Notes under the pieces: model-generated
Told to the model about the DNA's origin: nothing
What the model saw: only the letters and a program-made list of their open reading frames with translations
The model's database searches: none
Made by a program: the position numbers and the translations under genes
Part shown: positions 34,788-43,131 of the stretch, in pieces
How positions within the stretch are numbered: the first letter of the stretch is position 1
Layout of the letters: the number at the start of each line of letters is the position of its first letter
DNA from: JAFGBM01 sp964610155
GTDB taxonomy: Bacteria; Actinomycetota; Actinomycetes; Actinomycetales; Demequinaceae
Length of the DNA stretch: 64,000 nt
Assembly: GCA_964610155.1 (NCBI GenBank)
Contig: CAZSUY010000010.1
Coordinates: 30,650-94,649, forward strand
Direction: 5' to 3'

Positions 34788-36373
34788 CGGTCGTCCGACA
34801 CCAAGGCAAGTTGACGACCACGATCACGGCGGCGATAGCGACAGCCCTTCTCGCGACGATGCTGACGATCATTACTGTCGTGACCTCGTCGTCGACTGCC
34901 GAAGCCGCGCCGGCGGGAAGCACTTTCAATCCGGGTTTCATTGTCAGCGATGAGAACTTCTTCAACTACAACTCCATGACCTTGGCCGAGATCCAGGCCT
35001 TCCTCGACGCCAAGGGGCCCACGACCTGCACCGGATGCCTGCGTGAGTACCGAACGAACATCACCGCGCGGGCGGCTAGCTCCAAGAGGTGCGCGAACGC
35101 GATCTCGGCCAAGACAAACGTGTCCGCCGCAGAGGTGATCTATGACGTGGCACAGGCGTGCCATGTCAACCCCCAGGCACTCCTCGTCACGCTTCAGAAG
35201 GAGACGAGCCTCGTCACCCTTTCGAGCCCCTCGTCCTGGCGATACCAGATCGCCATGGGATACGGATGCCCCGACGGCGCGGCCTGCGATTCGCAATACT
35301 ATGGCCTGTTCAACCAGCTCTATTCGGCGGCAGGCCAGTTGTACTACTACAGCACCCCAGGGAGCATCTACACGTGGTACCCGATAGGCAAGACTACGGC
35401 CGTCCGCTATCACCCCAACAGCTCCTGCGGATCGAAAGCGGTGTACATCCAGAACCGTGCCACCGCCGCCCTGTACTACTACACCCCCTATCAGCCGAAC
35501 ACCGCCGCGCTCACCAACCTCTACGGGTTGGGGGACTCGTGTAGCTCGTATGGGAACCGAAACTTCTGGCGCACGTGGTGGGACTGGTTCGGGGATCCGA
35601 CCGGGGTCTTGACGACGTCGCCTTCGCCTTCACCTTCACCTTCGCCTTCACCATCGCCGTCACCTTCGCCTTCGCCTTCACCTTCGCCTTCGCCCTCACC
35701 TTCACCGTCGCCTTCGCCGTCTCCTTCGGCTAGCCCGACCACTACCCCAACCCCCACGCCTTCGCCAACCCCCACACCCACACCGACGACGACGCCTACG
35801 CCAACCGTCACGTATCTCACGTACACAGTCGTCCGGGGAGACACCGTGTGGGCCCTCTCCATTCGCTACCACACGACCATCTCGGCGATCGTAGCCGCCA
35901 ACAACCTCAAGAACGCCAACCTCATCCTGGTCGGTCAGAAGTTGAGGATTCCCGTCGTCAGCACAACAACCACGCCGACTCCGACACCAACGGTCACGCC
36001 GACTCCGACGCCGACAACCCCAGCCCCCACGACCGTGATCACGCATAGGGTCGTGCCCGGCGACACGGTCTGGGCACTTGCCAGGCGCTACCACACGACC
36101 ATCTCGGCTATCGTCACCGCTAACCACCTAAGGTCGGCGAACCTCATCATCGTCGGCCAGATACTCAAGATCCCCACGGACGGGACGACGGTAACCACTC
36201 CGACGACTCCCGCGTCCGGAACGGTGATCACATACAAGGTCGTCCCTGGCGACACGGTCTGGGCACTTGCCAGGCGCTACCACACGACCATCACGGCGAT
36301 CGTCACCGCCAACAATTTGAAGTCGGCCAGCCTCATCATCGTCGGGCAGACGCTGAAGATCCCCGTTCCCTAG
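34784..36373 (+). CDS. Secreted cell-wall protein with three LysM domains
   Basis: This 529-residue protein has a signal peptide (cleavage near AEAA). A domain of about 230 residues follows with FNPGFIVSDENFFNYNSMTLAEIQAFL and LLVTLQKETSLVT, which is seen in actinobacterial hemagglutinin/lysozyme-like exported proteins. Then come a roughly 40-residue (Ser-Pro)n linker and Thr-Pro linkers. Three LysM repeats end the protein, each with a YxVxxGDTVWALxxRYHTTIxAIV core. LysM binds GlcNAc of peptidoglycan. The N-terminal domain may be a hydrolase, but the catalytic residue is not identified here. Confidence 0.83.
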   Translation: MTVVRHQGKLTTTITAAIATALLATMLTIITVVTSSSTAEAAPAGSTFNPGFIVSDENFFNYNSMTLAEIQAFLDAKGPTTCTGCLREYRTNITARAASSKRCANAISAKTNVSAAEVIYDVAQACHVNPQALLVTLQKETSLVTLSSPSSWRYQIAMGYGCPDGAACDSQYYGLFNQLYSAAGQLYYYSTPGSIYTWYPIGKTTAVRYHPNSSCGSKAVYIQNRATAALYYYTPYQPNTAALTNLYGLGDSCSSYGNRNFWRTWWDWFGDPTGVLTTSPSPSPSPSPSPSPSPSPSPSPSPSPSPSPSPSPSPSASPTTTPTPTPSPTPTPTPTTTPTPTVTYLTYTVVRGDTVWALSIRYHTTISAIVAANNLKNANLILVGQKLRIPVVSTTTTPTPTPTVTPTPTPTTPAPTTVITHRVVPGDTVWALARRYHTTISAIVTANHLRSANLIIVGQILKIPTDGTTVTTPTTPASGTVITYKVVPGDTVWALARRYHTTITAIVTANNLKSASLIIVGQTLKIPVP

Positions 36374-36876
36374 CGGTCGCTCTGCCACCTCTCATGGGTC
36401 CACCACGCCACGACCACGGCGTCGACGACGAACATTAGGAGGAAGGTCGCGTCTCCCCAAGCCCCCAAGGCATCCCAGGAGGGGATGCGCTCAATCTCAC
36501 GAGGGGTGATGATGTTCAGGAGGGGCACGATAGCCGCTGCCGAGTAGACCAGACCCACCGCGCCGCCCCCCACCAGGGCCGCCCTACCCCGCCAGTCTTC
36601 AAGATATGGCGACAGGTGTCCGCGCTTAGCCAGGAGTACCCAACCCACGCCCGCAAGAGCGGCGAGCACGGCCAGGAGGAACTCCACCGGAGCCCCATTG
36701 GACGACATGTCCTCCTGCACATAGGGAGCGAGCACGCCGTAGTCGGCTTCCAGCGCCTCCCCTAGGCGCAGGGACCATGTGGCAGATCCCCACAGGAGCA
36801 CCGCAGCATGGAAGAACGAGATCGCCGCGAGTTCCCACCCGAGAACACTCCGGGTCGTGTGCTTGATGATCATCAT
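36370..36876 (-). CDS. Hypothetical membrane protein
   Basis: The ATG at 36876 follows AAGGAG by 7 nt and gives about 168 residues with four hydrophobic segments (WELAAISFFHAAVLLWG; FLLAVLAALAGVGWVLL; AALVGGGAVGLVYSAAAIV; ATFLLMFVVDAVVVAWW). No motif identifies a function. Its 3' end overlaps the LysM gene stop region by 4 nt in convergent orientation. Confidence 0.66.
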   Translation of the reverse strand: MMIIKHTTRSVLGWELAAISFFHAAVLLWGSATWSLRLGEALEADYGVLAPYVQEDMSSNGAPVEFLLAVLAALAGVGWVLLAKRGHLSPYLEDWRGRAALVGGGAVGLVYSAAAIVPLLNIITPREIERIPSWDALGAWGDATFLLMFVVDAVVVAWWTHERWQSDR

Positions 36877-36959
36877 CGCCTTGCTCCTTCCGCCTCTATG
36901 CATCACGGTAGCGGAGCGGGCCCCGTTTCGTCCCCCCATTTATAGGTGGGGACGCTCAA

Positions 36960-37020
36960 GGTCACGGTTTGGTGGCGCCAGGTCACGGTTTGGTGGTGCC
37001 AGGTCACAGTTCGGTTGCAC
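36960..37020. repeat. Three tandem 21-bp repeats
   Basis: Unit GGTCACGGTTTGGTGGYGCCA occurs at 36960-36980 and 36981-37001, with a degenerate third copy at 37002-37020. Tandem motifs of this kind occur at the ends of some insertion sequences (for example IS21-like multiple terminal repeats), so it may be an IS scar. No transposase fragment is visible beside it. Confidence 0.7.
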
Positions 37021-37135
37021 GACGCGCGGTTGGGGGTCCCGGGTCGCTAGTGTCAGGCTCAGGAGTCGCGATGACGCGAGGAGGCGACGAGGGCATGGGA
37101 AACCATGAGTCGAGCGTACCGAGGCCGTGCTATAT

Positions 37136-37195
37136 AGCGCGGAGCCCGGCAAGTCGTCCATCCGGACGACAGCCGGGCCCACTTCTCAGGGCTAG
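37136..37195. repeat. Dispersed palindromic repeat, copy 1
   Basis: AGCGCGGAGCCCGGCAAG begins an element with nested inverted repeats: CCCGGC/GCCGGG outside and GTCGTCC/GGACGAC inside. It aligns with 40149-40208. The outer stem changes in both arms together (CCCGGC/GCCGGG here, CCTGGC/GCCAGG there), which points to selection for structure. Confidence 0.65.
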
Positions 37196-37242
37196 TGCCC
37201 CTCGCGTCAGCCATTCTACGCGCGTCAGGCTGGCGCCGCGCC

Positions 37243-37707
37243 CTACGTGCCGAGGTATGGCCCGGGCTGCTCTGCCGCTCCCCCCGGACGAAGCATCGCG
37301 TCCCGGCATATCGCCCGAATGGCGGAGACCATCCACTCTGAGATCATCTCGTCGAACTCGCTCTGGACTCCGGAGAACGCCACGACGAGCCCGTCACGCA
37401 GGATCGCCCCGGGATACTTGATGTCGCCCCTGACGTAGAGGTGGGGGAAGTCCTGGCGGACGCGCGACGAGTCCATCCCGACGCGAAGGGTGACCTTGGC
37501 CTTGCCGGTCGCGTTCTCGAGGAACTGGTCTTCCGGCTCGCCTACGTGACCGGTGAAGAGGACCTCGTGTGTGGGCGACGCTGGGTCGATGACGAGGATC
37601 GTGCCGCGCAGCCCATCGGTTACCTCGAGCGCGGCGGCCTTTTCGATCGCGGGGAGAAGGATGTCCCACGCTTGAGCGCAGATCTCTTTGCTGATACCGG
37701 TGAACAT
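37243..37707 (-). CDS. GlcG/HbpS-like (DUF336-type) protein
   Basis: The ATG at 37707 lies 6 nt after TACGCT (leaderless). The 154-residue product has a helix followed by ILVIDPASPTHEVLFTGHVGEP, NATGKAKVTLRVGMDSSRVRQ and a late FSGVQSEFDEMISEWMVSAI. This layout recalls the GlcG/HbpS family of small haem- or cobalamin-binding regulators, in which a KA.tA helix and a GvSG..s..D helix are conserved. Similarity is by pattern only. Confidence 0.5.
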   Translation of the reverse strand: MFTGISKEICAQAWDILLPAIEKAAALEVTDGLRGTILVIDPASPTHEVLFTGHVGEPEDQFLENATGKAKVTLRVGMDSSRVRQDFPHLYVRGDIKYPGAILRDGLVVAFSGVQSEFDEMISEWMVSAIRAICRDAMLRPGGAAEQPGPYLGT

Positions 37708-37754
37708 CGACCCAGCGTACCGCCACAGCCGAAAACCGGGGCTGGAGCCCAATA

Positions 37755-37784
37755 AAGGGGAAACCCGACCCCAGAGGGGCCGGG
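37755..37784 (-). terminator. Rho-independent-type terminator after the NYN gene
   Basis: On the minus strand CCCGGCCCC-TCT-GGGGTCGGG (37764-37784) forms a 9-bp stem with one G-U pair, followed by TTTCCCCTTT. It lies about 50 bp past the NYN gene stop. Confidence 0.6.
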
Positions 37785-37836
37785 TGGTGTGCTGTCAGGA
37801 TACCTGACATCGAACGGTCTGCGTAATAATTGTGGA

Positions 37837-38568
37837 TTACCACGGCTGAGGCTTGATGTACTTCCCGATGGATGTTGGCAACTGGTGGGTGTTGAAATCG
37901 GTGCACGACAACTGATACCACCAATGCCCGCCGACTCCATCCGTTTTCCGACCGCGTAAACGCCCTGCAAGAAGGCTAGGCGACGGATTGACGACACCAA
38001 CGGGCACCAGTTCACGTGCATGACGAATCGGGAGCGCGAGGTCGCTGTCGTTGGACACAACGACAGCGGCTTCAACAGATCCAGTCAGCACGTCAATTAA
38101 GAGACGCGCCGCGACGTTGACGTCCGTGCCCTTCTCCTCGCGTCGGGCGACAGACACGAAGAAACGCGCATCCGAGATATTCAATCCTCCCGCATCCTTC
38201 ACCAGTACTGGCGGCTTGGAGGTGACGAGGACCGGTCGGCCATTCGTGTCAGGGGTTGCGAGCGGCGCATGGCTGACTCGCGTAACAAAGTTTCCGAACT
38301 CGGTGCGGGTGAGCGTCCCGGAGACCTTGAGAGCCCGGAGATACGCCTCTTGCTCCTGCTGACCTGCTGGATTGTCAGCCCCACTGATCCTTGCCGTGCA
38401 GTAGGTGACGGCGATGTCGTGTGGACGGGCCCATCCGCTCACGCGCCTGACCACATCCTCACTAAGTCCTCGTAGGTCGAGCCACCTCCAGCCGGGAGTC
38501 GATCGGCCGAACATCGCCCGCCCTCCGTAGTAGAGGTTGAAGCCGTCGACGTACACCCCGATCCTCAT
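37837..38568 (-). CDS. NYN-domain (PIN-like) ribonuclease
   Basis: This 243-residue NYN-family protein opens MRIGVYVDGFNLYYGGRAM with the first catalytic Asp. It continues KGTDVNVAARLLIDVL and AVVVSNDSDLALPIRHA with the other acidic residues. The family (LabA/Nedd4-BP1-like) cleaves RNA and is often linked to RNA turnover or defence. The ATG lies 6 nt after TACCGT, a probable leaderless start. Confidence 0.86.
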   Translation of the reverse strand: MRIGVYVDGFNLYYGGRAMFGRSTPGWRWLDLRGLSEDVVRRVSGWARPHDIAVTYCTARISGADNPAGQQEQEAYLRALKVSGTLTRTEFGNFVTRVSHAPLATPDTNGRPVLVTSKPPVLVKDAGGLNISDARFFVSVARREEKGTDVNVAARLLIDVLTGSVEAAVVVSNDSDLALPIRHARELVPVGVVNPSPSLLAGRLRGRKTDGVGGHWWYQLSCTDFNTHQLPTSIGKYIKPQPW

Positions 38569-38721
38569 GAGGCGACGGTAGCGCAGGCGACGCCCCGGCG
38601 CGCAGTGTCCACAGGGTCAGACGACAAGGTGAAGACGACGGCCACCCGGGACCGTTCGGGGAGTGTGGGGTCGATCTCAAGGGGCTAGGCCGGCGCGCGT
38701 CCTTCTTGCTACCGTGCCCGA

Positions 38722-39234
38722 ATGACCTCACGCGCCCCTCAGCCCATCACCCCCGTGCCCATCGCCCGGCGAGCATCCTCCGCCGTCGTGGCCCTGATCG
38801 CTGGCGCCCTAGTCGTCGGAACCCTTGCGCTCGCGGGCTGCGCCTCGCCTCCGCCCGTCTCGGTCGTCGAGCAGGGTGACGGGACCCGGACCGATGGCCT
38901 CGAGATCGCGCTCGACGAGCCCGTCAGCGTCACCTTCCGGGAGATCACCATCCAGCCGGGCGAAAGTACGGGGCCCCACTGCCATGACGGCAACCTCATC
39001 GCCGTCGTCACGCAGGGCGTGCTCACGCACTACGCGCCCATCTACCCCACGGGCGTCCACGAGTACCAGGTGGGCGACGCGATCCTCGAGGGCCCGCACT
39101 ACGTGCACGAGGGCAAGAATGAGGGCACGGAGCCCGTGATCCTCGAGGTCGCCTACCTCATCCCCGAGGACGACCCCCTCACGGAGACCGACCTCAGCAA
39201 GTGCGACCCCGAGGGGACGGTCTCGGAATCCTGA
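38722..39234 (+). CDS. Cupin-domain lipoprotein
   Basis: This 170-residue lipoprotein (lipobox LAGC) carries a single cupin beta-barrel: GESTGPHCHDGNLIAVVTQGVL (motif 1 with two His) and GDAILEGPHYVHEGKNEG (motif 2 with a His). These are the normal metal ligands. It is probably a surface or periplasmic-side metal-binding protein; enzymatic role unknown. TACCGT lies 6 nt before the ATG. Confidence 0.82.
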   Translation: MTSRAPQPITPVPIARRASSAVVALIAGALVVGTLALAGCASPPPVSVVEQGDGTRTDGLEIALDEPVSVTFREITIQPGESTGPHCHDGNLIAVVTQGVLTHYAPIYPTGVHEYQVGDAILEGPHYVHEGKNEGTEPVILEVAYLIPEDDPLTETDLSKCDPEGTVSES

Positions 39235-39370
39235 CTGGCAACGCCGACTCACCTGCGATATCGGGTGGGGCGGTTCGGAAGCCCAAGGCTCCGGCGAAGC
39301 GCAGGAAAACTCCGGGCTAGAGGGTGATCGCGCAGACCGTCCATTTGCCCATTGCCGGGGACGATGGGCG

Positions 39371-39787
39371 CTACGTGGGCGCATGCACGACGAGCCCGAG
39401 GGAGCGGGCCGCGTCGGCTTGACGCGTGTCGTAGGTGACGAGGGCGCGTAGGGCGGGCCCGAGCGCGAGGGCGGTGGCGAGATGGATGGCGTCGAGGCTC
39501 CGGACCGTGGGCGGCACCAGCCTCCCTGCAGTGACGAACACGTCGGCGGTGGCGGGGAGCGCGCGGACGTCGCGTGATCCGGCCCGCAACGCGAGCCCGC
39601 CCAGTTGGGCGATCCGTTCGGCCACCTCGGGCCGACCGCTGCGCATGACCGTGCGGGCGACTTCGGTGAGGGCAAGCTGGCTGGTGACGGGTTCTGCGTC
39701 AACGTCCGTGAGCCACGCGTCGAGGGCGGCCGTCTGTGCCTCGGGCATGATGAGCTTGACGAGGGCGCTCGCGTCCAGGTAGATCAC
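39371..39787 (-). CDS. VapC-type PIN toxin
   Basis: This 138-residue PIN ribonuclease begins MIYLDASALVKLIMPE with catalytic D5. Conserved LTEVARTVMR supplies an acidic residue near 42, and LDAIHLATAL plus VTYDTRQADAA supply the others near 98 and 119. It lies 5 bp downstream of a Phd/VapB-like antitoxin. The family cleaves tRNA or rRNA when released. Confidence 0.87.
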   Translation of the reverse strand: MIYLDASALVKLIMPEAQTAALDAWLTDVDAEPVTSQLALTEVARTVMRSGRPEVAERIAQLGGLALRAGSRDVRALPATADVFVTAGRLVPPTVRSLDAIHLATALALGPALRALVTYDTRQADAARSLGLVVHAPT

Positions 39788-39792
39788 GTCGG

Positions 39793-40080
39793 CTACCGCT
39801 CGTCGTCACGCTGCTTGGCGAGCAGTTGCGACAGGGTAGGCCCGTCGTCGGCGGGAGCGAGTTCGAGCGGCTCCCCTGCGACACCCGTGAATGTATCGGG
39901 GTCGTGGCCGGCGTCCCGCATGGCGTCGCGCCAGGCCCGTTCGAGCGGGCTCAGGGGGGTGAGGCGCGCGATCTCGATACCGTCGCGCGTGACGATGAGC
40001 CCACGCGGCGCGTCGACGAGTTGCTCCAAGACCGCCGCGGGCTCGCGCGAGAGGCGGCGCATGGTGACGTGTTCGGTCAT
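39793..40080 (-). CDS. Phd/YefM-like antitoxin
   Basis: In this 95-residue protein the N-terminus VTMRRLSREPAAVLEQLVDAPRGLIVTRDG matches the prevent-host-death antitoxin fold, a helix followed by a beta-hairpin. The disordered acidic C-terminus would wrap the PIN toxin encoded 5 bp downstream. It is likely to autoregulate the operon. Confidence 0.8.
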   Translation of the reverse strand: MTEHVTMRRLSREPAAVLEQLVDAPRGLIVTRDGIEIARLTPLSPLERAWRDAMRDAGHDPDTFTGVAGEPLELAPADDGPTLSQLLAKQRDDER

Positions 40081-40148
40081 GTCAGACAGTATAGCCGAGG
40101 CGTCTGACAGGGTGCCGAGGGGGCGCGGTGGAGGTTCGCCCTCCGGAA

Positions 40149-40208
40149 AGCGCGGAACCTGGCAAGCCGACCATCCGGAAGGCAGCCAGGTCCACTTCGC
40201 CGCGCTAG
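40149..40208. repeat. Dispersed palindromic repeat, copy 2
   Basis: It begins AGCGCGGAACCTGGCAAG and matches 37136-37195, with compensatory changes in the outer stem (CCTGGC/GCCAGG). A short related start, AGCGCGAAGCCTGGC, stands at 40887-40901 between two convergent genes. It could be a REP-like element or a terminator family. Confidence 0.65.
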
Positions 40209-40356
40209 TGCACGACGCCCCTCAAGTGTCTCCCAGTGACGACGCCCCGTCAACCGATGTTGTGGATGATGCTTCGGCCCGGGAGCGGCACGCAACCTTC
40301 TCCACAGGCTAGGCGAAAGGCGAGCCCCATCCCATGATCTGTGCCATGGTATCCCG

Positions 40357-40884
40357 ATGGCGGGTACGGTCTTCGTCGATGAGTCGAAGCGCTCCGGATT
40401 CCGTCTCGCGGCTATCCTGGTCCCGGTAAGCGAGATGGCCGACGCCAGGGCGACCATGCAAGCTCAGCTCGTGCGCGGGACGCGCCGCCTCCACTTCGTC
40501 CACGAGAACGACGTCTATCGACGGCGCGCACTCGCGGCAATCGCCAAACTCGATCTCAGAATCGCGGTCATCGAGTCACCCCGATTCGAGGCACAACCGA
40601 GCCAAAGGACGGCCGCCCTCGCGATGCTCGTAGGCCTGTGCGCCGAGTGGAAAGCGGACCGCCTGGTGCTTGAGCGGGACCAGAACGTCGTGGGCCTCGA
40701 CCGTCGGGTCCTCACCGAATGCGCTTCTGCGCTAGGCCACCCCCATTCGTTGTCCTTCTCGCACCTACCGGCTTCTCAGGAACCTCTGCTCTGGATCGCT
40801 GACGCCGTGGCGTGGTCTTGGTCCAGGGGGAGAGACTATCGACGCCGGATCGAAGCGATGGGCGTGACGAGGATCGACGCCTAG
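40357..40884 (+). CDS. DUF3800-like RNase H-fold protein
   Basis: This 175-residue protein opens MAGTVFVDESKRSGFRLAAILV, a variant of the Y-x-DES-G opening of DUF3800. Later acidic residues (LVLERDQNVVGLDRR) and a C-terminal WIADAVAWSWSRGRDY recall the ..ADlvawa..r.. end of the family. It is shorter than typical (200-250). DUF3800 proteins are predicted RNase H-like nucleases linked with defence loci and structured RNAs. Confidence 0.62.
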   Translation: MAGTVFVDESKRSGFRLAAILVPVSEMADARATMQAQLVRGTRRLHFVHENDVYRRRALAAIAKLDLRIAVIESPRFEAQPSQRTAALAMLVGLCAEWKADRLVLERDQNVVGLDRRVLTECASALGHPHSLSFSHLPASQEPLLWIADAVAWSWSRGRDYRRRIEAMGVTRIDA

Positions 40885-40912
40885 AAAGCGCGAAGCCTGG
40901 CTGGTTTGCGAG

Positions 40913-41704
40913 TCAGGCAGGCACCAGCTCCGAGTTCACGCTCGCGAGGAACGCCTCGAGCATGGCGGTGAACAGTTCCCGCGAGATCGCCTGGTATGCG
41001 TCGGCCGCCGCGCCGCGACTGAACCCCATGTCGTTCCACGAGCCCATACCGCCGAACACGTTCGCCATCTGCGCCATCGACGCCAGCCTCACGGCCCGTT
41101 CATCAAACTGGCCCGGCGGGAAGAGGTCGGGGTGGTATCGGGGGCTAAGCCCGGGCTCGGTCCATTGGCGGAGCGCCTCGGTGAAGACGTCGGGCCAGGG
41201 CGTGAACTCCTGATCCTGGGCGAAGTCCCTGGCCGCACTGACCGCCGCCACGAGCCGCTCGGCCGCTCGGTCGACGTCGGGCCGCCGGGGCTCGTCCGGG
41301 ACCTTCCGCCCGCCGTACGTCACGCGCCAGATGCGTCGGTCGGGCGCGCTCTTGTCCCCCACCTCCCACTTCGACTCCCAGAGGTGCCTCCCATGGCCGT
41401 GTGTCGTGAGCAGGCCCCCGTGACTCCCGCCAGCGAAGGCGATCGCGACATGGGGCGGGAGGGGTCCCCCAGGGCGGCTCCCATCGAGGCCGGCGATGCT
41501 CAGCCAGATCCGCTCGATCCCATTGGCCGCTTGGGCCTCCAGCCAGGGGCGGATGCCTCCGCTCCCGAGGAACGTCAGTTCGCCGACGTACTGGAAGGTG
41601 CTGCTGTGGGCGGCGAAGTCGTCGAGGTCGACGGAGGAGCGGTCCCGCAGCCACGCGCTGCCGTGCGTGGCGATCGCGATGACCTGGGCCAGGGCGCCGT
41701 CCAT
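40913..41704 (-). CDS. Hypothetical protein
   Basis: The ATG at 41704 is chosen because TACTGT lies 7 nt upstream and the longer frame (to 41947) has Arg/Ser-rich non-coding character. The 263-residue product begins MDGALAQVIAIATHGSAWL and has conserved-looking GGIRPWLEAQAANGI, LWESKWEVGDKSAP and RIWRVTYGG blocks. It is soluble, without a signal peptide. Unrecognised. Confidence 0.6.
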   Translation of the reverse strand: MDGALAQVIAIATHGSAWLRDRSSVDLDDFAAHSSTFQYVGELTFLGSGGIRPWLEAQAANGIERIWLSIAGLDGSRPGGPLPPHVAIAFAGGSHGGLLTTHGHGRHLWESKWEVGDKSAPDRRIWRVTYGGRKVPDEPRRPDVDRAAERLVAAVSAARDFAQDQEFTPWPDVFTEALRQWTEPGLSPRYHPDLFPPGQFDERAVRLASMAQMANVFGGMGSWNDMGFSRGAAADAYQAISRELFTAMLEAFLASVNSELVPA

Positions 41705-41804
41705 GACACCGACAGTAGCGGGCAGTTCGGAGAACGCCATACGCCAGGGCCACGCCGCCGAGGCTCTCTTCATCAGCAGTGGTGAGCGGAAGAAAGGGTC
41801 GCCG

Positions 41805-42596
41805 CTAGTTCCCGACCCAATCCTGGAAGAGGGCATCGAACGATTCGATCGGCGCGGGCGGGGTCTTCGCCACGTCGAACTCGGCGAGCGACGCCACGAG
41901 CGTCTGGAGGAATCCGAGAAGTGCCGCCGGTACCTGGTATGTCGCACCCTCGCCCAATCCGGCCTTCGCCGAGACGAGGTCTGAGATCAACCCCCGCACT
42001 GCCGCGTCGTCCACAACCCCATCGGCCAGGTCTGCGAGCCGCATCGGGGGCGGCTCGTCGTGCGTCGCCGACCAGCACGCCGCGAGGCCGGTCCGGAGCG
42101 AGTAGAGGAACTTCTTGAGCCGGATTTCGCCGTCACGCTGGCAGAGGGCGAGGTCCTTGACGCTTAGCGCTGCATAGTGGTGGAACGACCGGTCGCGGCG
42201 GTAGGCGGTATCGGCGAGGCGCTCGAATGCGTCGACGAAGCCGGGCTCCGCGCGGTAGATGACGGGAGAGCTCAGCCACTCGAGGAGGGTCGCGTTGCCA
42301 GAGCGCAGGAGCCCGAGGGCCTTGCGGAGGTCCCAGCCGGCGACATCCATCTCGCCGGTGATCGGCTCCTCGATGACGTCCCGGCCGGGCGCAATGCTGA
42401 GGTACCAGTCACGCGGGCGGATGTAGACGAAGCGGACGTCGTAGTCGCTATCGGGGCTCGCGAACCCCCACGCCCGGGAGCCGGACTCGCACGCGAACAG
42501 GATGCGGACCCCGTGGCGCGCCTCAAGCTCGGCGAGGTCCGCGCGGATGGACGACGCTACCTCGGGCGGGACGCCGATGGGGGAGGGGGAGGCCAT
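41805..42596 (-). CDS. Predicted nucleotidyltransferase (YcgL/COG3541 type)
   Basis: This 263-residue protein has the nucleotidyltransferase core ESGSRAWGFASPDSDYDVRFVYI (GS...DxD), followed by a helical region with SFHHYAALSVKD and KKFLYSLRTGLAACW, as in COG3541 enzymes. Its biological substrate is unknown; related enzymes are annotated in stress or phage-linked loci. Its start codon is 41 bp from the divergent WapI-like gene and both -10 boxes fit inside that gap. Confidence 0.85.
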   Translation of the reverse strand: MASPSPIGVPPEVASSIRADLAELEARHGVRILFACESGSRAWGFASPDSDYDVRFVYIRPRDWYLSIAPGRDVIEEPITGEMDVAGWDLRKALGLLRSGNATLLEWLSSPVIYRAEPGFVDAFERLADTAYRRDRSFHHYAALSVKDLALCQRDGEIRLKKFLYSLRTGLAACWSATHDEPPPMRLADLADGVVDDAAVRGLISDLVSAKAGLGEGATYQVPAALLGFLQTLVASLAEFDVAKTPPAPIESFDALFQDWVGN

Positions 42597-42637
42597 GAGT
42601 CGAGCGTAGCGAAGGGGCAGGGACTAGCATCGGGCGC

Positions 42638-43108
42638 ATGACGCCCCATGAGCCGATGGTGATCCTCGATTGGCGGAGCGGAAACAATTCCCTACGGCTC
42701 GCGATCGAGGGGTACCAGTTTCCTGGAAGCCACGCCCCCTACGACAACGAGTGGTTGATGATTACTGGGGACGTGTCGTGCGCCGAAGGTGCCTGGTCCT
42801 TCCGAGACCCCTGTCTCATGTCTTCGGAACTCTCGATGCTGGCTGATTTCCTATCCATCTCAGAACCCAAGGCAGATACCTTCGCCGGGCCCTTCCTCGA
42901 GCCCTATGTATGGTTCACGCGGACCGCCATCGACGAGGTCAAGGTCAACTTCTGGCAACTCGTAGCTCCCCCTTGGGGCATCAGCGACGACGAGGCTCCG
43001 CCCGGTATGGGTTATCCGGTGAGGTTCACTCTCTCGGCAGACGATCTCGCTGCGACGGCAAAGATGATGCGTCTAGCTGCGAAGAGGTTTCCGCCCCAGC
43101 GAGCGTAG
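42638..43108 (+). CDS. WapI-family-like immunity protein
   Basis: This 156-residue soluble protein follows the WapI/Imm layout: LRLAIEGYQFPGSHAPYDNEWLMI, an AEGAWSFRDPCLMSSELSML block, FLEPYVWF and a C-terminal L..TAKMMRLAAKRFP helix. Such proteins neutralise contact-dependent toxins, but no toxin gene is adjacent; the next gene is a NERD protein. TAGCAT lies 7 nt before ATG. Confidence 0.6.
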   Translation: MTPHEPMVILDWRSGNNSLRLAIEGYQFPGSHAPYDNEWLMITGDVSCAEGAWSFRDPCLMSSELSMLADFLSISEPKADTFAGPFLEPYVWFTRTAIDEVKVNFWQLVAPPWGISDDEAPPGMGYPVRFTLSADDLAATAKMMRLAAKRFPPQRA

Positions 43109-43131
43109 GCGCTGCGCAATAGGCTCGTCAC

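Noticed and set aside
37103..37118. CCATGAGTCGAGCGTA shared with the nucleotidyltransferase start at 42593-42608, suggesting a second copy of that gene start
   Set aside because: The frame after the ATG stops after about 15 codons and does not match the nucleotidyltransferase; probably a stray promoter fragment.
39240..39370. Possible coding fragment between the cupin gene and the PIN gene
   Set aside because: No frame has a start, ribosome site or recognisable motif in this 130-bp gap.
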